This document shows, in pieces, positions 19,702 to 29,946 of a stretch of 64,000 nucleotides of DNA; the first letter of the stretch is position 1, and each line of letters opens with the position of its first letter. The position numbers were made by a program, and so were the translations under genes. The notes under the pieces are model-generated. The model worked only from the letters and a program-made list of their open reading frames with translations, ran no database searches and was not told the origin of the DNA. Source of the stretch: Candidatus Propionivibrio dominans (GTDB taxonomy: Bacteria; Pseudomonadota; Gammaproteobacteria; Burkholderiales; Rhodocyclaceae); the NCBI GenBank assembly GCA_016709335.1, contig JADJNC010000005.1, positions 18,914 through 82,913 of the forward strand. Direction: 5' to 3'.

Positions 19702-19787
19702 GGGGCCCCCCCCCCCCCCCCCGCCGGGGGGGGCGGGGCGCGGGCGCCCCCCCCCCCGGGGGGGCCCCCCCCCGACAGGGGGCGGGG
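19702..19787. other. Poly-C/poly-G low-complexity tract, probable artefact
   Basis: About 86 bases almost wholly made of long C and G runs (a C run of 17 or more, then mixed G7-G8 and C9-C11 blocks), lying in the 179-bp gap between two co-directional ABC genes. No coding or structural meaning is apparent. Confidence 0.6.
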
Positions 19788-19825
19788 GATTGACCGGCGC
19801 CGATCATGGCGTTCAGGCATATCCG

Positions 19826-22591
19826 CTAGGTCTCCTGTTTCCTGAGCAGCACAATGGCCAGGCCGAGGATCACCGGGACGGCGGTGAGCAACGGCCAGAA
19901 CGATGTGCCGAGGCTGAAAATGCCGAGCCCCTTGCTGAACACGCCACGGCTGATGGTCAGGAAATGGGTCGCCGGGTAAATGCGACCAATGAAGGCGCCC
20001 ATGCCTTCGAGCGACGACACCGGGTTGAGTAGCCCGGCAAACTGCACGCAGGGGATGATGGTGCCGATCATGGTCACGAACATCGCGGCGATCTGGCTTC
20101 GGGTGAAGGTCGAGACCAGCAGGCCGAAACCGGTCGAGCAGACGACGAAGATCAGCGCCCCCAGCGCCAGAGTGAAGAAGCTGCCTTTGATCGGCACCCC
20201 GAATACCGTCACGGCCATCAGCGCCAGCAGCAGGAAGTTGACCATCGCCAGCGCGATATAGGGCAACTGCTTGCCGAGCAGGAATTCGCTGCGCGTCACC
20301 GGGGTGACGTAGAGATTGATAATTGACCCCAGTTCCTTCTCACGCACCACCGACAGCGCTGCGAGCATCGCCGGAATCATCATCAGCAGCATCGGGATCA
20401 CCGCCGGAACCATTGCCGGCAGGCTCTTTACATCGGGGTTATAACGGTAGCGGGTTTCCAGCGTGCTGGGCGGGGTCAGCGTCATTCCCAGACGATGCTT
20501 CGCCATGTCGGCGAGCCACATCTGGTGCATCGCCTGGACGTAGCCGCGAACGGTCTCGGCGCGCATTGGCATGGCGCCGTCGACCCAGGCGCCAAGTTCC
20601 ACCGGGGTGCCGCGCTCGATGTCGCGTGCAAAACCTGGCGGAATCTCGATGGCCAACGTCAGCTCGCCGTTGCGCATGCGCCGATCCAGGTCATCGTAGT
20701 CACTGATCGGCGGCTTCTCGACGAAGTAACGCGAACCCGCGAGGTTGAGCGCGTAATTCTGGCTAAGCACCGTCTGGTCGCGGTCGAGCATGGCATAAGT
20801 GAGGTTCTCCACGTCCAGGCTGATTCCATAGGCGATGATGAACATCAGAATCGCCGAGCCGAGCAGCGCCAGCGTGGCGCGCACCGGGTCGCGGCGCAGT
20901 TCGAGTGTCTCGCGCAGGGTGTAGCTGAAGGCGCGACCGATATTGAAGCCGAAACGGCGGGGCGTGCCTTGAGGCCTGGCGACTGCTGAAGGGGGTGGCT
21001 CGGCGCTCGGGGAAGCGATTTTTTCCGTTCCCGCCGAGGCTTCCTCGAGATGCGAAATGAAAGCCTGCTCCAGGGTTTGCGTGCCGCGCTGGCGAACCAG
21101 TTCGGCCGGACTGTCGCTGACCAGTACCCGGCCGGCATGCATCAGCGAGATGCGGTCGCAGCGCGCGGCCTCGTTCATGAAGTGTGTCGAGATGAAGATC
21201 GTCACCTGCTCGTGGCGCGAGAGGTCGATCATCAACTGCCAGAACATGTCGCGCGCGATCGGATCGACGCCCGAGGTCGGTTCGTCGAGGATCAGCAGTT
21301 CGGGTTTGTGGATCACCGCCACCGCCAGCGACAGGCGCTGGCGAATCCCCAGCGGCATGTCGTCGGGCAGGGTATCGACGACATGGGTCAGTCCAAAGTG
21401 TTCGACCAGTTCGTCGACGCGCGCGGCGATTCCGGCCTCGGGCAGGGTGAACAGCCGCGCGTGCAGCACCAGGTTCTGGCGCACGGTGAGTTCGCCGTAG
21501 AGCGAGAAGGCCTGCGACATGTATCCGACGCGCCGCCGCGCATTGATGTCCCGGGCATTGACCGGCTGGCCGAAGAGCAGCGCGCTGCCCTCGCTGGCGG
21601 GCAAGAGGCCGGTCAGCATTTTCATGGTCGTGCTCTTGCCGCAGCCGTTGGAACCGAGGAAGCCGAAAATCTCGCCGCGCCGGATGCGAAAGTCGACGTG
21701 GTCGACGGCGACGAAGTCGCCAAAGCGCATGGTCAGTCCCCTGGCCTCGATGGCAATGTTTTCTTCGCCGCCCGTGGTGTCGACCGCCAGAGGCGGTACG
21801 ACAATGGCCTGGTGCCCGCGCCGCTCTTCCTCGGGCAGCAGGGCGATGAAGGCTTCCTCGAGCGAGTCCGTCGCGGTGCGGCGGTGCAGTTCGGCCGGGG
21901 TGCCGGTGGCCAGCACCTTGCCGGCGTCCATCGCCACCAGCCAGTCGAAGCGTTCGGCCTCCTCCATGTAGGCGGTGGCGACGATCACGCTCATGGCGCC
22001 GCGTTCGCTGCGGATATGGTCGATCAGGTCCCAGAATTGTTTGCGCGACAGCGGGTCGACGCCGGTCGTCGGTTCGTCGAGGATCAGCAGGTCGGGGTCG
22101 TGGATCAAGGCGCTGCACAGCCCCAGTTTCTGCTTCATGCCGCCCGAGAGCTTGCCCGCCGGGCGCGACAGAAAGGGCTGCAGGCCGGTGCTGGCAGTCA
22201 GTTCGTCGATGCGCTGGCGGCGCTCTGCGGCGTTGTGGCCGAACAGGCGCCCGAAGAACTGCAGGTTCTCCTCGACCGACAGCGTCGGGTAGAGGTTGCG
22301 TCCCAGACCCTGCGGCATGTAGGCGATGCGCGGGCAGACGCTGTCGCGGTGGCGCTTGCTCGCCATGTCGCCGTCCAGCACCTGCAAGGTCCCCTGCTGC
22401 AGCTTGCGCGCGCCGGAAATCAGCGCCAGCAGGCTCGACTTGCCGACGCCGTCGGGACCGATCAGGCCAACCATGCAAGCGGCCGGGATCGCCAGTGTGA
22501 TGTCGTCGAGCGCGACAGTCTTGCCATAGCGCAGGATGACACCGTCAAGCCTGACCACCGGCGCCGCGCCGCTGGCCGTAGGATCACTCAT
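19826..22591 (-). CDS. rbbA: RbbA-like fused double ABC ATPase and ABC-2 permease
   Basis: A 921-residue protein with two ATPase domains and a permease. Domain 1 has Walker A GPDGVGKS at 45-52, signature LSGGMKQKL and Walker [16 protein letters not shown]. Domain 2 has Walker [10 protein letters not shown] at ~320, a degenerate signature ([12 protein letters not shown]) and [15 protein letters not shown]. From ~540 an ABC-2 permease follows (REREL-like [31 protein letters not shown], five TM helices). This architecture is that of RbbA/YhiH; E. coli RbbA is reported to bind ribosomes, but this gene context is drug- or polymer-export-like. Overlaps the adaptor gene by 4 bases. The gene name rests on architecture only. 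Confidence 0.87.
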   Translation of the reverse strand: MSDPTASGAAPVVRLDGVILRYGKTVALDDITLAIPAACMVGLIGPDGVGKSSLLALISGARKLQQGTLQVLDGDMASKRHRDSVCPRIAYMPQGLGRNLYPTLSVEENLQFFGRLFGHNAAERRQRIDELTASTGLQPFLSRPAGKLSGGMKQKLGLCSALIHDPDLLILDEPTTGVDPLSRKQFWDLIDHIRSERGAMSVIVATAYMEEAERFDWLVAMDAGKVLATGTPAELHRRTATDSLEEAFIALLPEEERRGHQAIVVPPLAVDTTGGEENIAIEARGLTMRFGDFVAVDHVDFRIRRGEIFGFLGSNGCGKSTTMKMLTGLLPASEGSALLFGQPVNARDINARRRVGYMSQAFSLYGELTVRQNLVLHARLFTLPEAGIAARVDELVEHFGLTHVVDTLPDDMPLGIRQRLSLAVAVIHKPELLILDEPTSGVDPIARDMFWQLMIDLSRHEQVTIFISTHFMNEAARCDRISLMHAGRVLVSDSPAELVRQRGTQTLEQAFISHLEEASAGTEKIASPSAEPPPSAVARPQGTPRRFGFNIGRAFSYTLRETLELRRDPVRATLALLGSAILMFIIAYGISLDVENLTYAMLDRDQTVLSQNYALNLAGSRYFVEKPPISDYDDLDRRMRNGELTLAIEIPPGFARDIERGTPVELGAWVDGAMPMRAETVRGYVQAMHQMWLADMAKHRLGMTLTPPSTLETRYRYNPDVKSLPAMVPAVIPMLLMMIPAMLAALSVVREKELGSIINLYVTPVTRSEFLLGKQLPYIALAMVNFLLLALMAVTVFGVPIKGSFFTLALGALIFVVCSTGFGLLVSTFTRSQIAAMFVTMIGTIIPCVQFAGLLNPVSSLEGMGAFIGRIYPATHFLTISRGVFSKGLGIFSLGTSFWPLLTAVPVILGLAIVLLRKQET

Positions 22592-23994
22592 TGCGGGACC
22601 TTGACCGCCAGTTCAGCGGGCCACGGGGCCTGGCCGTCGAGCTTGAGCCAGGCGATTCCGGGCAGGCCGGTCTTGATCTGCGTCAGGTTCTTTTGCAGCA
22701 GCTCGCGACCGATCTGCGCCTTGACGCGGAACATCAGCTTTTGCCGCTCGCTCGCCGTTTCAACCGTCTTCGGCGTGAACTGCGCGGTACTGGCGACGAA
22801 CGAGACCCTGGCCGGGATCACGTACTGCGGCGCGGCGTCCAGCACGATATGGACTTCGCTGCCCAGCGCCAGCTTGCCGGCCACGGTTTCGGGCACGAAG
22901 AAGGTCATGAAGACGTCGCCCAGATCGACCAGATTGAGCACCTTGCCGCCGGCGGCCAGCACCTCGCCGGGCTGGGCGATGCGATATTGCACGCGGCCGT
23001 CGCGTGGCGCGGTAAGCGAACTGTCGTCGATGTCGACCTTGATGCGGACGATGGTCGCCTGTACGGCGTCAACCGTCGAGCGTGCCCCGGCCACCTGCGC
23101 ACGCGCGGCAGCGATGGTCGCCTGCGCCGCCTGCACCTGCGCCCTGGCCGCGCCGACCGCCGCCTGCACGCTGCGCACGCGGGCCCGATCATCGTCGAGT
23201 TCCTGCCCCGACGAGGCGCCTTCGCGCGTCAGTGTCTCCGAGCGCACCAGGCGCCGTTGCGCGGCGTCGAGTTCGCTCTCGCGTTGCGTAACGAGGGCCA
23301 GCGCTGCTTGCCGCTCGCTTTCGCGCACCGTGACCTGGGCTTCGGCGCTGGCTACCGCAGTGATCGATTGCTGGTGCCTGGCGCTCGCTTCGTCGCGTTG
23401 CGCTTCGAGGGTCTGCACCTGCATGTGCGCCAGCGTCTGGCCCGCTTTGACGAAGTCGCCATCGGCGACCAGGATGTCCTGCACACGTCCGCTGAACTTG
23501 CTTGAGACATCGATTTCAGTGGCTTCAATGCGGCCATTGCTGCTCACGAACCCTTCGCCAGGCCCCTTGGGGCGCAGCATTTGCCAGGCCAGCAGGGCGG
23601 CCGCCGCGAGTACGGTGACGACGAGGGCTGGAATAAGCCATTTTTTCCATTTCTCCAGCAGCGAGCGCACCGCCGACATGGGCGGCGGAGCAGTCGCTGG
23701 CCTGGCTGGCGGGGTGAGCTTTGCGGTGGCTGGCGGGCTAGCCGCCGGGTTGGCCTCAGGTATGACGTCGGGAGTGGCTGGTGCAGCACCCCTTGCAGCG
23801 TCTTGTGCACTGGCTGGTGCGGGGGGAGGCGGTGCAGCCGTTGGGCTGACTGTTACGCTCACCGGTTCGGCTGCCACCGGGGTATCCGCCGGGGTGACTG
23901 CGGCGGCGAGCGGCGGGGCAAACGTTACCGTGACCGTTACTGAAGCCGGCGGCGTAGGCGGTGCGATGACCGGTGGGGTGGCGGTAGTGTTCAT
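22588..23994 (-). CDS. HlyD-family adaptor (YhiI-like) with long Pro/Ala-rich N-terminal extension
   Basis: Residues 1-~110 are low-complexity Pro/Ala/Thr/Val, unusual for the family and placed before the only TM ([22 protein letters not shown], ~120-141), hence cytoplasmic. The rest is a normal membrane-fusion protein: lipoyl half [32 protein letters not shown], a long coiled coil ([26 protein letters not shown]...), the second lipoyl half ([27 protein letters not shown]) and a beta-barrel. It connects the RbbA/ABC-2 inner-membrane unit to the outer-membrane factor encoded just upstream. Overlaps both neighbours by 4 bases. Confidence 0.87.
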   Translation of the reverse strand: MNTTATPPVIAPPTPPASVTVTVTFAPPLAAAVTPADTPVAAEPVSVTVSPTAAPPPPAPASAQDAARGAAPATPDVIPEANPAASPPATAKLTPPARPATAPPPMSAVRSLLEKWKKWLIPALVVTVLAAAALLAWQMLRPKGPGEGFVSSNGRIEATEIDVSSKFSGRVQDILVADGDFVKAGQTLAHMQVQTLEAQRDEASARHQQSITAVASAEAQVTVRESERQAALALVTQRESELDAAQRRLVRSETLTREGASSGQELDDDRARVRSVQAAVGAARAQVQAAQATIAAARAQVAGARSTVDAVQATIVRIKVDIDDSSLTAPRDGRVQYRIAQPGEVLAAGGKVLNLVDLGDVFMTFFVPETVAGKLALGSEVHIVLDAAPQYVIPARVSFVASTAQFTPKTVETASERQKLMFRVKAQIGRELLQKNLTQIKTGLPGIAWLKLDGQAPWPAELAVKVPQ

Positions 23995-25475
23995 GGGGCG
24001 CTCGTGGCTGGTGGGGGTTCAGGCGGTTTAGACTTTTCGCCTGCGGGTGGCGAATCGAAATCCAGCGCGCCGCCGCCGAGAGCGGCATACAGGCTGACCT
24101 GGCTGCTCAGCAGTTCGCGCCGCGTCTGCACGAGTTGTTGCTCGGCGTCGAGCAGGTCGCGCTGGGCATCGAGTACGTCGAGAAAAGCCGAGGCGCCGTT
24201 ATTGAAGCGCAACTGCGAAAGCCGTGCACGCTCCACCTGCGTCGCCAGCGCTGTGCGGGCAATCGCGACCTGCTGCCTTAGCCAGACACGTGCCGAAAGC
24301 GCATCGGATACGTCACGGAAGGCAAGCTGCACGGTTTTCTCATATTGGGTCACGGCCAGATCGCGACGCGTTTCAGCCAGGCTCAGGTTGTTTTTCCTGC
24401 GCCCACCGTCGAAGATCGGCAGCGAAATGCTCGGCGAAAATAGCCAGGCGAGGCTACCCGAGGCGAACAGGTCATTGAGTTCGACACTCGCTGTACCCAG
24501 CGAGCCAAGCAAGGCAATGCGCGGGAAAAATGCGGCACGTGCCGCACCGATGTTGGCGTTTGCGGCTTTCAGCAGATGTTCGGCAGCGACGATGTCGGGG
24601 CGTTGCAGAAGCAGATCGGAAGGCAGGCCGGGGCGCAGTTCGCGAAATACATTGCTTTCATCGAACTGGCCTTGCTCGGGGGGCAGCTCGACGGGAGCCC
24701 CGACCAGCAGGGTCAGGGCATTGAACTGGGCCGCTCGCGCCAGTTCAAGCTGGGCGCCAAGCGCCTGGGCCTGGGTCAGCAGGGTTTGCACCTCGGTCAG
24801 GTTGAAGCGCGAGGTCGAGCCGACCTCGACGCGGCGGGTGTATATGCGAAAACTTTCCTCGCGGCTGGCGATGGTCTGGCGCGCCAGGGCAATACGCTCG
24901 TCAAGTCCGCGTAAGGCCAGATAGTTATTGGCAACCTGTGCCACCAGCCCGATGCTGGCTGCGCGGCTAGCGGCGTCGGTGGCCAGATATGTTTCCAGCG
25001 CCGCGTCCTCCAGGCTGCGTACGCGTCCCCAGAAGTCGATCTCCCAGCTCGCCAGGCCCAGTCCGACCTGATACTGGCTGGCGACCAGCGGCCTGCCGGT
25101 AAGGCTCATCCTGGCCGGCGTTCGCGAGCGGTCTTCTCTGGCTAGTGCGCCAATGGTGGGGAACAGGTCAGCGCGCTGGATACCGTAGGCGGCACGCGCT
25201 TCCTCGACACGCAGCACGGCGCTGCGCAGGTCACGGTTGTTGTCCAGCGCCAGGCTGATCAGCGACTGAAGTTGCGGGTCGGTGAAATAATCGCGCCAGC
25301 CGATGGCCGCCGCGCTGACACCGTCCTGAGTGGTAACGGACGCATAGACGGGTGACACCGGCAAGGCGGGCACCTCGTAGGGCGGTGCCATCGAGGCGCA
25401 GCCCGCCATGAGCAGGGCGATGCCAGCGATCCTGAGGCCGGACAATCCTGCATCGAGTATCCGGCTGGCGTCCAT
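23991..25475 (-). CDS. Outer-membrane efflux lipoprotein (NodT/TolC family)
   Basis: A 494-residue protein with lipobox LLMAGC (Cys ~26) after a hydrophobic signal, then MAPPYEVPALPVSP and two outer-membrane efflux repeats: WRDYFTDPQLQSLISLALDNNRDLRSAVLRVEEARAAYGIQRADLFPTI and LLQRPDIVAAEHLLKAANANIGAARAAFFPRIALLGSLG. Ends with a proline-rich tail. This is the outer-membrane channel of a tripartite efflux pump. First gene of the operon: outer-membrane factor, adaptor, RbbA, permease. Confidence 0.9.
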   Translation of the reverse strand: MDASRILDAGLSGLRIAGIALLMAGCASMAPPYEVPALPVSPVYASVTTQDGVSAAAIGWRDYFTDPQLQSLISLALDNNRDLRSAVLRVEEARAAYGIQRADLFPTIGALAREDRSRTPARMSLTGRPLVASQYQVGLGLASWEIDFWGRVRSLEDAALETYLATDAASRAASIGLVAQVANNYLALRGLDERIALARQTIASREESFRIYTRRVEVGSTSRFNLTEVQTLLTQAQALGAQLELARAAQFNALTLLVGAPVELPPEQGQFDESNVFRELRPGLPSDLLLQRPDIVAAEHLLKAANANIGAARAAFFPRIALLGSLGTASVELNDLFASGSLAWLFSPSISLPIFDGGRRKNNLSLAETRRDLAVTQYEKTVQLAFRDVSDALSARVWLRQQVAIARTALATQVERARLSQLRFNNGASAFLDVLDAQRDLLDAEQQLVQTRRELLSSQVSLYAALGGGALDFDSPPAGEKSKPPEPPPATSAP

Positions 25476-25608
25476 TCAAACCTCCGGGCCAGCCGGAATG
25501 CTGGCGCTTACCCGGCGCAGCGCCTGCACGCCGGAAACGAACAGGACGGAGGGGAAGTTTTCGATCCTGTGCAGGGGAATGCTCGTGCTCATGCCGATAA
25601 CCCGTCGA

Positions 25609-26403
25609 TCAGCCCAGCACGTGACAGCCGCCGTCAACAAACACCACGTTGCCGGTCATGTGCAGCGACCAGTCGCTGACCAGACCGGCAGCCACCGAAC
25701 CCACATCGTCGATGCTGACCAGGTGATGTTGCGGAGAATGCTGTGCGACCTGCTCAAGCAATTCGTCGAAATGATCGATACCGGAGGCGGCGCGGGTCAG
25801 GATCGGCCCTGGCGACAAGGCATGGACACGGATACCCTGCGGGCCGAACTCCACAGCCATCTGACGCATCACCGACTCCAGCGCGGCCTTCACCGGCCCC
25901 ATGATATTGTAATGATCGATGACCTTCTGCGCCCCGTAATAACTGAGAGTCAGCAGCGCGCCGCCCTGCCCCATCAGCGGTTCGGCGAGCCGGGCCATGC
26001 GGATGAACGAATGGCATGAGACATCCGTCGCGCGGGCGAAGCCGGCGGCAGAGCAATCTATGACGCGGCCATGCAGATCCTCCTTCGGGGCGTAGGCGAT
26101 GGCGTGCAGCGCGAAATCGAGCTTTCCCCATTGTTTTTGAATGGCGGCGAAGACGGCCTCAAGATGACCCGGCTGCTCGACGTCACAGGGCAGGATGAGC
26201 GGACTGCCGAACTGTTCGGCGAGCGGGCGCACGAAGGGTTCGGCATGCGCGTTGAGGTAGGTAATGGCCAGCTCGGCGCCCAGTGCGTGCATCGCCCTGG
26301 CGCAGCCATAAGCGATACTCTGGTTGTTGGCGATACCGATCACCAGCCCCTTCTTGCCGGCGAGGTTGATCGATGTCGTACCGGTATTTCCTTGATTGGT
26401 CAT
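25609..26403 (-). CDS. fabI: Enoyl-[acyl-carrier-protein] reductase, FabI type
   Basis: A 264-residue short-chain reductase: nucleotide site GKKGLVIGIANNQSIAYGCARA, DVEQPGHLEAVF, LDFALHAIAYAPKEDLHGRVIDCS, catalytic region SYYGAQKVIDHYNIMGPVKAALE (Tyr and Lys spaced as in FabI) and IRVHALSPGPILTRAASGI. It catalyses the last reduction step of each fatty-acid elongation cycle with NAD(P)H. It is convergent with nothing and lies just downstream of phaC on the same strand (16 bp gap), perhaps co-transcribed; a storage-lipid context is unusual for fabI, so this may be a second copy with a specialised role. Confidence 0.88.
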   Translation of the reverse strand: MTNQGNTGTTSINLAGKKGLVIGIANNQSIAYGCARAMHALGAELAITYLNAHAEPFVRPLAEQFGSPLILPCDVEQPGHLEAVFAAIQKQWGKLDFALHAIAYAPKEDLHGRVIDCSAAGFARATDVSCHSFIRMARLAEPLMGQGGALLTLSYYGAQKVIDHYNIMGPVKAALESVMRQMAVEFGPQGIRVHALSPGPILTRAASGIDHFDELLEQVAQHSPQHHLVSIDDVGSVAAGLVSDWSLHMTGNVVFVDGGCHVLG

Positions 26404-26419
26404 GGCCAGGGATTCCCGG

Positions 26420-28204
26420 TTATTTCTGCATGACGTAGGTGCCCGGCGCCGGGCAGATCGGCTTCAGACCTTTTGCCGCCGCGCCCATGGCCGGGGCGGC
26501 AACAGGCTGACCCGAGCGGGTCTGCAACCGGGCCGCCCAGTCCGGCCACCACGATCCTTCATGCTGGGGTGCCGTCTTGAGCCAGGTGTCGGGGTCCAGG
26601 TAATTGCTGTCGTGTGCTCGCGTCAGCACCTGATAGCTGCGCCTGGGAACGCCCGGCGGATTGACGATGCCGACGTTGTGCCCACCCGAAGTGAGCAGGA
26701 AAGTGAGTTCGACATCGGCCAGCAAATGCAGCTTGTAAACCGAGCGCCACGGTGCCACATGGTCACGCAGCGTACCAACGCAGTAGATCGGACACTGGAT
26801 GTCGGTCAGTGCGACCGGCTTGTCGCCCACCGGGTAGCGCCCGCTGGCCAGGTCGTTGTGCACAAACAGGCGGAACAGATACTCGGTGTGCATGCGGTAA
26901 GGCAAGCGCGTGCCATCGGCGTTCCAGGCCAGCAGGTCGCTTACCGGCGTGCGCTCGCCCATCAGGTAATCCTTGAGCATCCGCGACCACACCAGATCGT
27001 TCGAATTCAGTAACTGGAAGGCTCCGGCCATCTGCGTGTTGTCGAGATAGCCCTGGTCCCACATGATGTCTTCAAGAAAAGTGATCTGGCTGTCGTCGAT
27101 GAACAGCGCCAGTTCGCCCGGCTCGGTGAAATCGGTCTGCGCCGCGAGCAATGAAATCGTCGCCAGCCGGTCATCCGCATCACGGCCCATGGCCGCTGCC
27201 GCAATCGTCAGCAAGGTGCCGCCGAGGCAGTAGCCGACGGCGTGCACCTTCTCTCCGGGAACGACCTTGCCGACGGCATCGAGCGCATCCATCACACCAA
27301 GACGCAGGTAGTCGTCCATGCCCAGATCGCGTTCTGCGGAAGACGGATTCAACCACGAGATGACAAATACAGTATGCCCTTGCTCGACCAGGTACTTGAT
27401 CAGGGAATTGCCCGGCGACAGGTCGAGGATGTAGTACTTCATGATCCACGCCGGAACAATCAGGATCGGCTCCGGCCGCACCCTGGTGCCGGCCGCTTCG
27501 TATTGAATCAGCTCGATCAGGCGGTTGCGGTAGATCACCTTGCCTGGCGTGACCGCGACATTCCGGCCCACCTGCCAGGCTTCGCTTCCCTCGGGTGGTG
27601 CCTGCGTTTGCTGGCGCTGCGCATCTTCGAGCAGGTTCTGGAAACCTTGCCAGAGATTGGCACCGCCGGTGTGCGCCGTGCGCGCCAGCACTTCGGGGTT
27701 GCTCCAGATGAAGTTGGACGGCGAAACGATGTCGAGCAACTGTCTGATGGTGAAACTGACCACATCCTCGTGGTGCCGCGAGACACCGCGCACGCCGGTA
27801 GTGGCGTCTTGCCACCACTGCTCGTTGAGCAGGAAGGCCTGACTGATGACATTGAATGGCCAGGCCTGCCAGGCCGGATCGGAAAAACGGCGGTCGTTCA
27901 GCTTCGCTTCGATACAGGGTTTGAATGACGGTTGCAGCGCTTGCAGCGCATTGCACGACAATACTTGCAGCAGGTGCACCGACTTGCGTGCCAGTTCCGC
28001 CTGTTCGGCCGGATTATGGGACAGGTGGGTGAGCCAGTCTTCGAAGGCCATGCGCATCGCCGCCGGCGAAATGCCTCCGGTCAGATGCGAAAACTGGGCA
28101 TGGACCAATCGATCAAGGTCGCCGCCAGGCAAAGGCGGTACGCTGGCAGGCGACGTAGCGGAGGCGTTCATCATATGAAACTCACTTTCCGGTTTGGTTG
28201 GCAT
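26420..28204 (-). CDS. phaC: Class I poly(3-hydroxyalkanoate) synthase
   Basis: A 594-residue PHA polymerase. The N-terminal PhaC_N region ([44 protein letters not shown]) precedes an alpha/beta-hydrolase core with the modified lipase box GYCLGG (catalytic Cys326), Asp481 (TLRDHVAPW) and His509 ([13 protein letters not shown]). It polymerises (R)-3-hydroxyacyl-CoA into granules. Length and motifs fit class I; no phaE or phaR is seen nearby. Start ATG 28204; M11/M12 are alternatives. A perfect Crp-like dyad is centred 118 bp upstream. Confidence 0.93.
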   Translation of the reverse strand: MPTKPESEFHMMNASATSPASVPPLPGGDLDRLVHAQFSHLTGGISPAAMRMAFEDWLTHLSHNPAEQAELARKSVHLLQVLSCNALQALQPSFKPCIEAKLNDRRFSDPAWQAWPFNVISQAFLLNEQWWQDATTGVRGVSRHHEDVVSFTIRQLLDIVSPSNFIWSNPEVLARTAHTGGANLWQGFQNLLEDAQRQQTQAPPEGSEAWQVGRNVAVTPGKVIYRNRLIELIQYEAAGTRVRPEPILIVPAWIMKYYILDLSPGNSLIKYLVEQGHTVFVISWLNPSSAERDLGMDDYLRLGVMDALDAVGKVVPGEKVHAVGYCLGGTLLTIAAAAMGRDADDRLATISLLAAQTDFTEPGELALFIDDSQITFLEDIMWDQGYLDNTQMAGAFQLLNSNDLVWSRMLKDYLMGERTPVSDLLAWNADGTRLPYRMHTEYLFRLFVHNDLASGRYPVGDKPVALTDIQCPIYCVGTLRDHVAPWRSVYKLHLLADVELTFLLTSGGHNVGIVNPPGVPRRSYQVLTRAHDSNYLDPDTWLKTAPQHEGSWWPDWAARLQTRSGQPVAAPAMGAAAKGLKPICPAPGTYVMQK

Positions 28205-28314
28205 CGTGCTGACCTGAAGCGAAGGCTGAAGGTCATGAAAACCCTGCTCGTTCAGGGTGGGAACGCGGTGGCTGCGCTACCGTCGGAATCATCGCCAATC
28301 TGACGTTCGCCGAC

Positions 28315-28330
28315 TGTGCGCCAACGCACA
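28315..28330. promoter_or_regulatory. Crp-like dyad near phaC, perfect arms
   Basis: TGTGCG-CCAA-CGCACA, centred ~118 bp upstream of the phaC start and ~197 bp upstream of the BON gene. Confidence 0.6.
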
Positions 28331-28446
28331 TAGCGGCAAGCGAGGAGGCCTGGCATTGCGCAATAAACTGAAAAAATGGCACGGCGCAGGTACGCGAGCG
28401 AAGGCGCGTGTAGCAGAAAGGGTAATTTCCGGAAAAAGTTGGCTTA

Positions 28447-28462
28447 TGTGTGCTAGCGCACA
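28447..28462. promoter_or_regulatory. Crp-like dyad upstream of the BON gene
   Basis: TGTGTG-CTAG-CGCACA, one mismatch in the left arm, centred 65.5 bp upstream of the BON start. The equivalent spacing is kept at the BON remnant (16730). Confidence 0.6.
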
Positions 28463-28519
28463 GTTCGCAATTCTCATTTCGGACATATTCAGTCTTTCTT
28501 ACCGTAACGGAAGACGATC

Positions 28520-28735
28520 ATGAAAACCGACGTGCAGTTGCAGCAGGACGTCATCGCAGTACTGAAGCGCGAACGCTCGGTTAAGGGAGCCGATATTGGC
28601 GTCGAGGTTAAAGAGGGCAATGTGACTTTGATCGGTACAGTCAAATCGTGGGCTGAACGTGACCTGGCCCTGCTTTGTGCCTGGGGTGCGCCTGGCATAC
28701 GGAATATTGCGCACAAGCTCATTGTCACCAACTGA
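28520..28735 (+). CDS. BON-domain protein
   Basis: A 71-residue cytosolic-looking single BON domain: MKTDVQLQQDVIAVLKRERSVKGADIGVEVKEGNVTLIGTVKSWAERDLAL...GIRNIAHKLIVTN. The pattern of short helix, then VEVKEGNVTLIGTV strand pair, then helix and strand is that of OsmY/BON repeats, which bind phospholipid or act in osmotic stress. No signal peptide is present. Preceded by ACGGAAGACGATC and the Crp-like dyad. A truncated paralogue is at 16629-16730. Confidence 0.85.
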   Translation: MKTDVQLQQDVIAVLKRERSVKGADIGVEVKEGNVTLIGTVKSWAERDLALLCAWGAPGIRNIAHKLIVTN

Positions 28736-28736
28736 C

Positions 28737-28895
28737 CCGCTCAATAAGCCGTCACACCGGCGAAAGCCGGTGTCCAGTATCTTGGATTTTCTGGATTCCG
28801 GCTTTTGCCCCGAAGGTGACAGGGCCTAGGGCTCAAATACCCCTGGGGTGCGCCGGAATGACGAATTGACACATGTTCAGCGGTTCCTTAGCTTT
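28737..28895. repeat. Dispersed intergenic repeat B, copy 1 (with insertion)
   Basis: Shares CAATAAGCCGTCACACCGG, GAAAGCCGGTGTCCAG, a TTTTCTGGATTCCGGC segment and a GCCGGAATGACG...TTCAG...TCCTTAG end with the copy at 56036-56150. About 40 extra bases interrupt this copy. The arms form hairpins of the ACCGG/CCGGT type. Confidence 0.7.
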
Positions 28896-28973
28896 TTCCC
28901 GAGTCAGGCACGCGCATGCGAAGGCAGCACATGAAGCGCAGTAATACTTTAATCAACCCCCGCAGAGATTTTC

Positions 28974-29525
28974 ATGATCCACTACCAGATTGCCGTTATT
29001 GTCGGCAGCCTTCGCCGCGATTCGTTCAACCGCAAGCTGGCTAACGCCATTGTGAAACTGGCGCCGCCAGAGTTCTCGTTCCAGCAGGTGCAGATCGGCG
29101 ACTTGCCGCTCTACAACCAGGACGACGACGCGAACCCGTCGGTACCCGTCAAACGCTTGAAGCGGGAACTAACAGCAGCTCAGGGCTTCCTGTTCGTCAC
29201 CACCGAATACAATCGATCAATCGCCGGGGTGCTCAAGAACGCCATCGACCATGCCTCGCGCCCTTACGGCCAAAGCGCCTGGGCAGGCAAGCCCGCCGGG
29301 ATATTGGGCGTTTCGGCAGGCGCCATTGGAACGGCCATGGCGCAACAGCATTTGCGCAACGTTCTCGCCTACCTGGACGTGCCAACGCTTGGCCAGCCTG
29401 AAGCCTACATTCAGGCCAAGGAAGGCTTGTTCGACGAGTCGGGCAATCTCGGTACAGACAGAAAAAAATTCCTGCAGGGCTGGATGGACATCTATGTTGC
29501 GTGGGTAAAAAAACATGTCGTCTGA
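28974..29525 (+). CDS. NADPH-dependent FMN reductase (ChrR/quinone reductase-like)
   Basis: A 183-residue flavodoxin-like protein: IAVIVGSLRRDSFNRKLANAI (FMN phosphate loop GSLRxxSxNRKLA), DLPLYNQDDD, and FVTTEYNRSIAGVLKNAIDHASRPYG, the conserved EYN-S-PG-LKNAIDW-type signature. Family members reduce quinones, chromate or azo compounds and protect from oxidative stress. ATG 28974 follows AGAGATTTTC; the ribosome site is weak. It stands alone after a repeat. Confidence 0.88.
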   Translation: MIHYQIAVIVGSLRRDSFNRKLANAIVKLAPPEFSFQQVQIGDLPLYNQDDDANPSVPVKRLKRELTAAQGFLFVTTEYNRSIAGVLKNAIDHASRPYGQSAWAGKPAGILGVSAGAIGTAMAQQHLRNVLAYLDVPTLGQPEAYIQAKEGLFDESGNLGTDRKKFLQGWMDIYVAWVKKHVV

Positions 29526-29946
29526 TCGACTCCGGAGAACCCGATTTGATGTTTTGCCCGCCGAGAGGATACATATCAATGCCTTCATGAAAGCCGCCAG
29601 AATTTTCCTGGCCCCGCTTTCACCAGGAGATGAATCTGGATACTTGAACATTGCTCTACTACAGATAACAGCACAGGAGCTGGATCTTAAGCATGAGATC
29701 GTTGTGCCACCCTATTGAACATCTCCGCTCCAAGCACATCGGCTGGCTGCGTTCGGCCATGTTTGTTGAACAAATCGCTCGGCGTTTCGGCAGCGCTGTT
29801 TGGATACTGGTATGAAATCAGCGATTGACTGCGCTGCCCAGCGTCAGCAATACTTCCGTAAGGCTCTCCGGGTTCCCCATCCTTGCCTGCAAGCTGAGGC
29901 GAAATCACGAATTTCTGGCGCTACCGGGTTTTCAGGATGTCTTTGT
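29526..29946. other. Intergenic region with a VIT-gene remnant
   Basis: Apart from the VIT N-terminal remnant (29693-29766) I find no supported gene in these ~420 bases. A 67-codon open frame at 29515-29718 has no recognisable features. Confidence 0.4.
29693..29766 (+). pseudogene. VIT-family gene remnant (N-terminal 24 codons)
   Basis: ATG 29693 opens MRSLCHPIEHLRSKHIGWLR followed by SAM, against MRSLHRHIEHHRTERIGWLR followed by AAV in the intact gene at 30596. Even the first eight bases ATGAGATC are identical. The match ends at about 29766. Confidence 0.75.

Larger units (their letters stand above)
28205..28519. other. Divergent regulatory region between phaC and the BON gene
   Basis: About 315 bases with no gene. 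It holds two copies of the 16-bp Crp-like dyad, one nearer phaC and one nearer the BON gene, so the region is a bidirectional control region. Confidence 0.6.

Noticed and set aside
29515-29718. A 67-residue open frame after the FMN reductase gene
   Set aside because: Overlaps the reductase's 3' end and a VIT remnant; no recognisable features.
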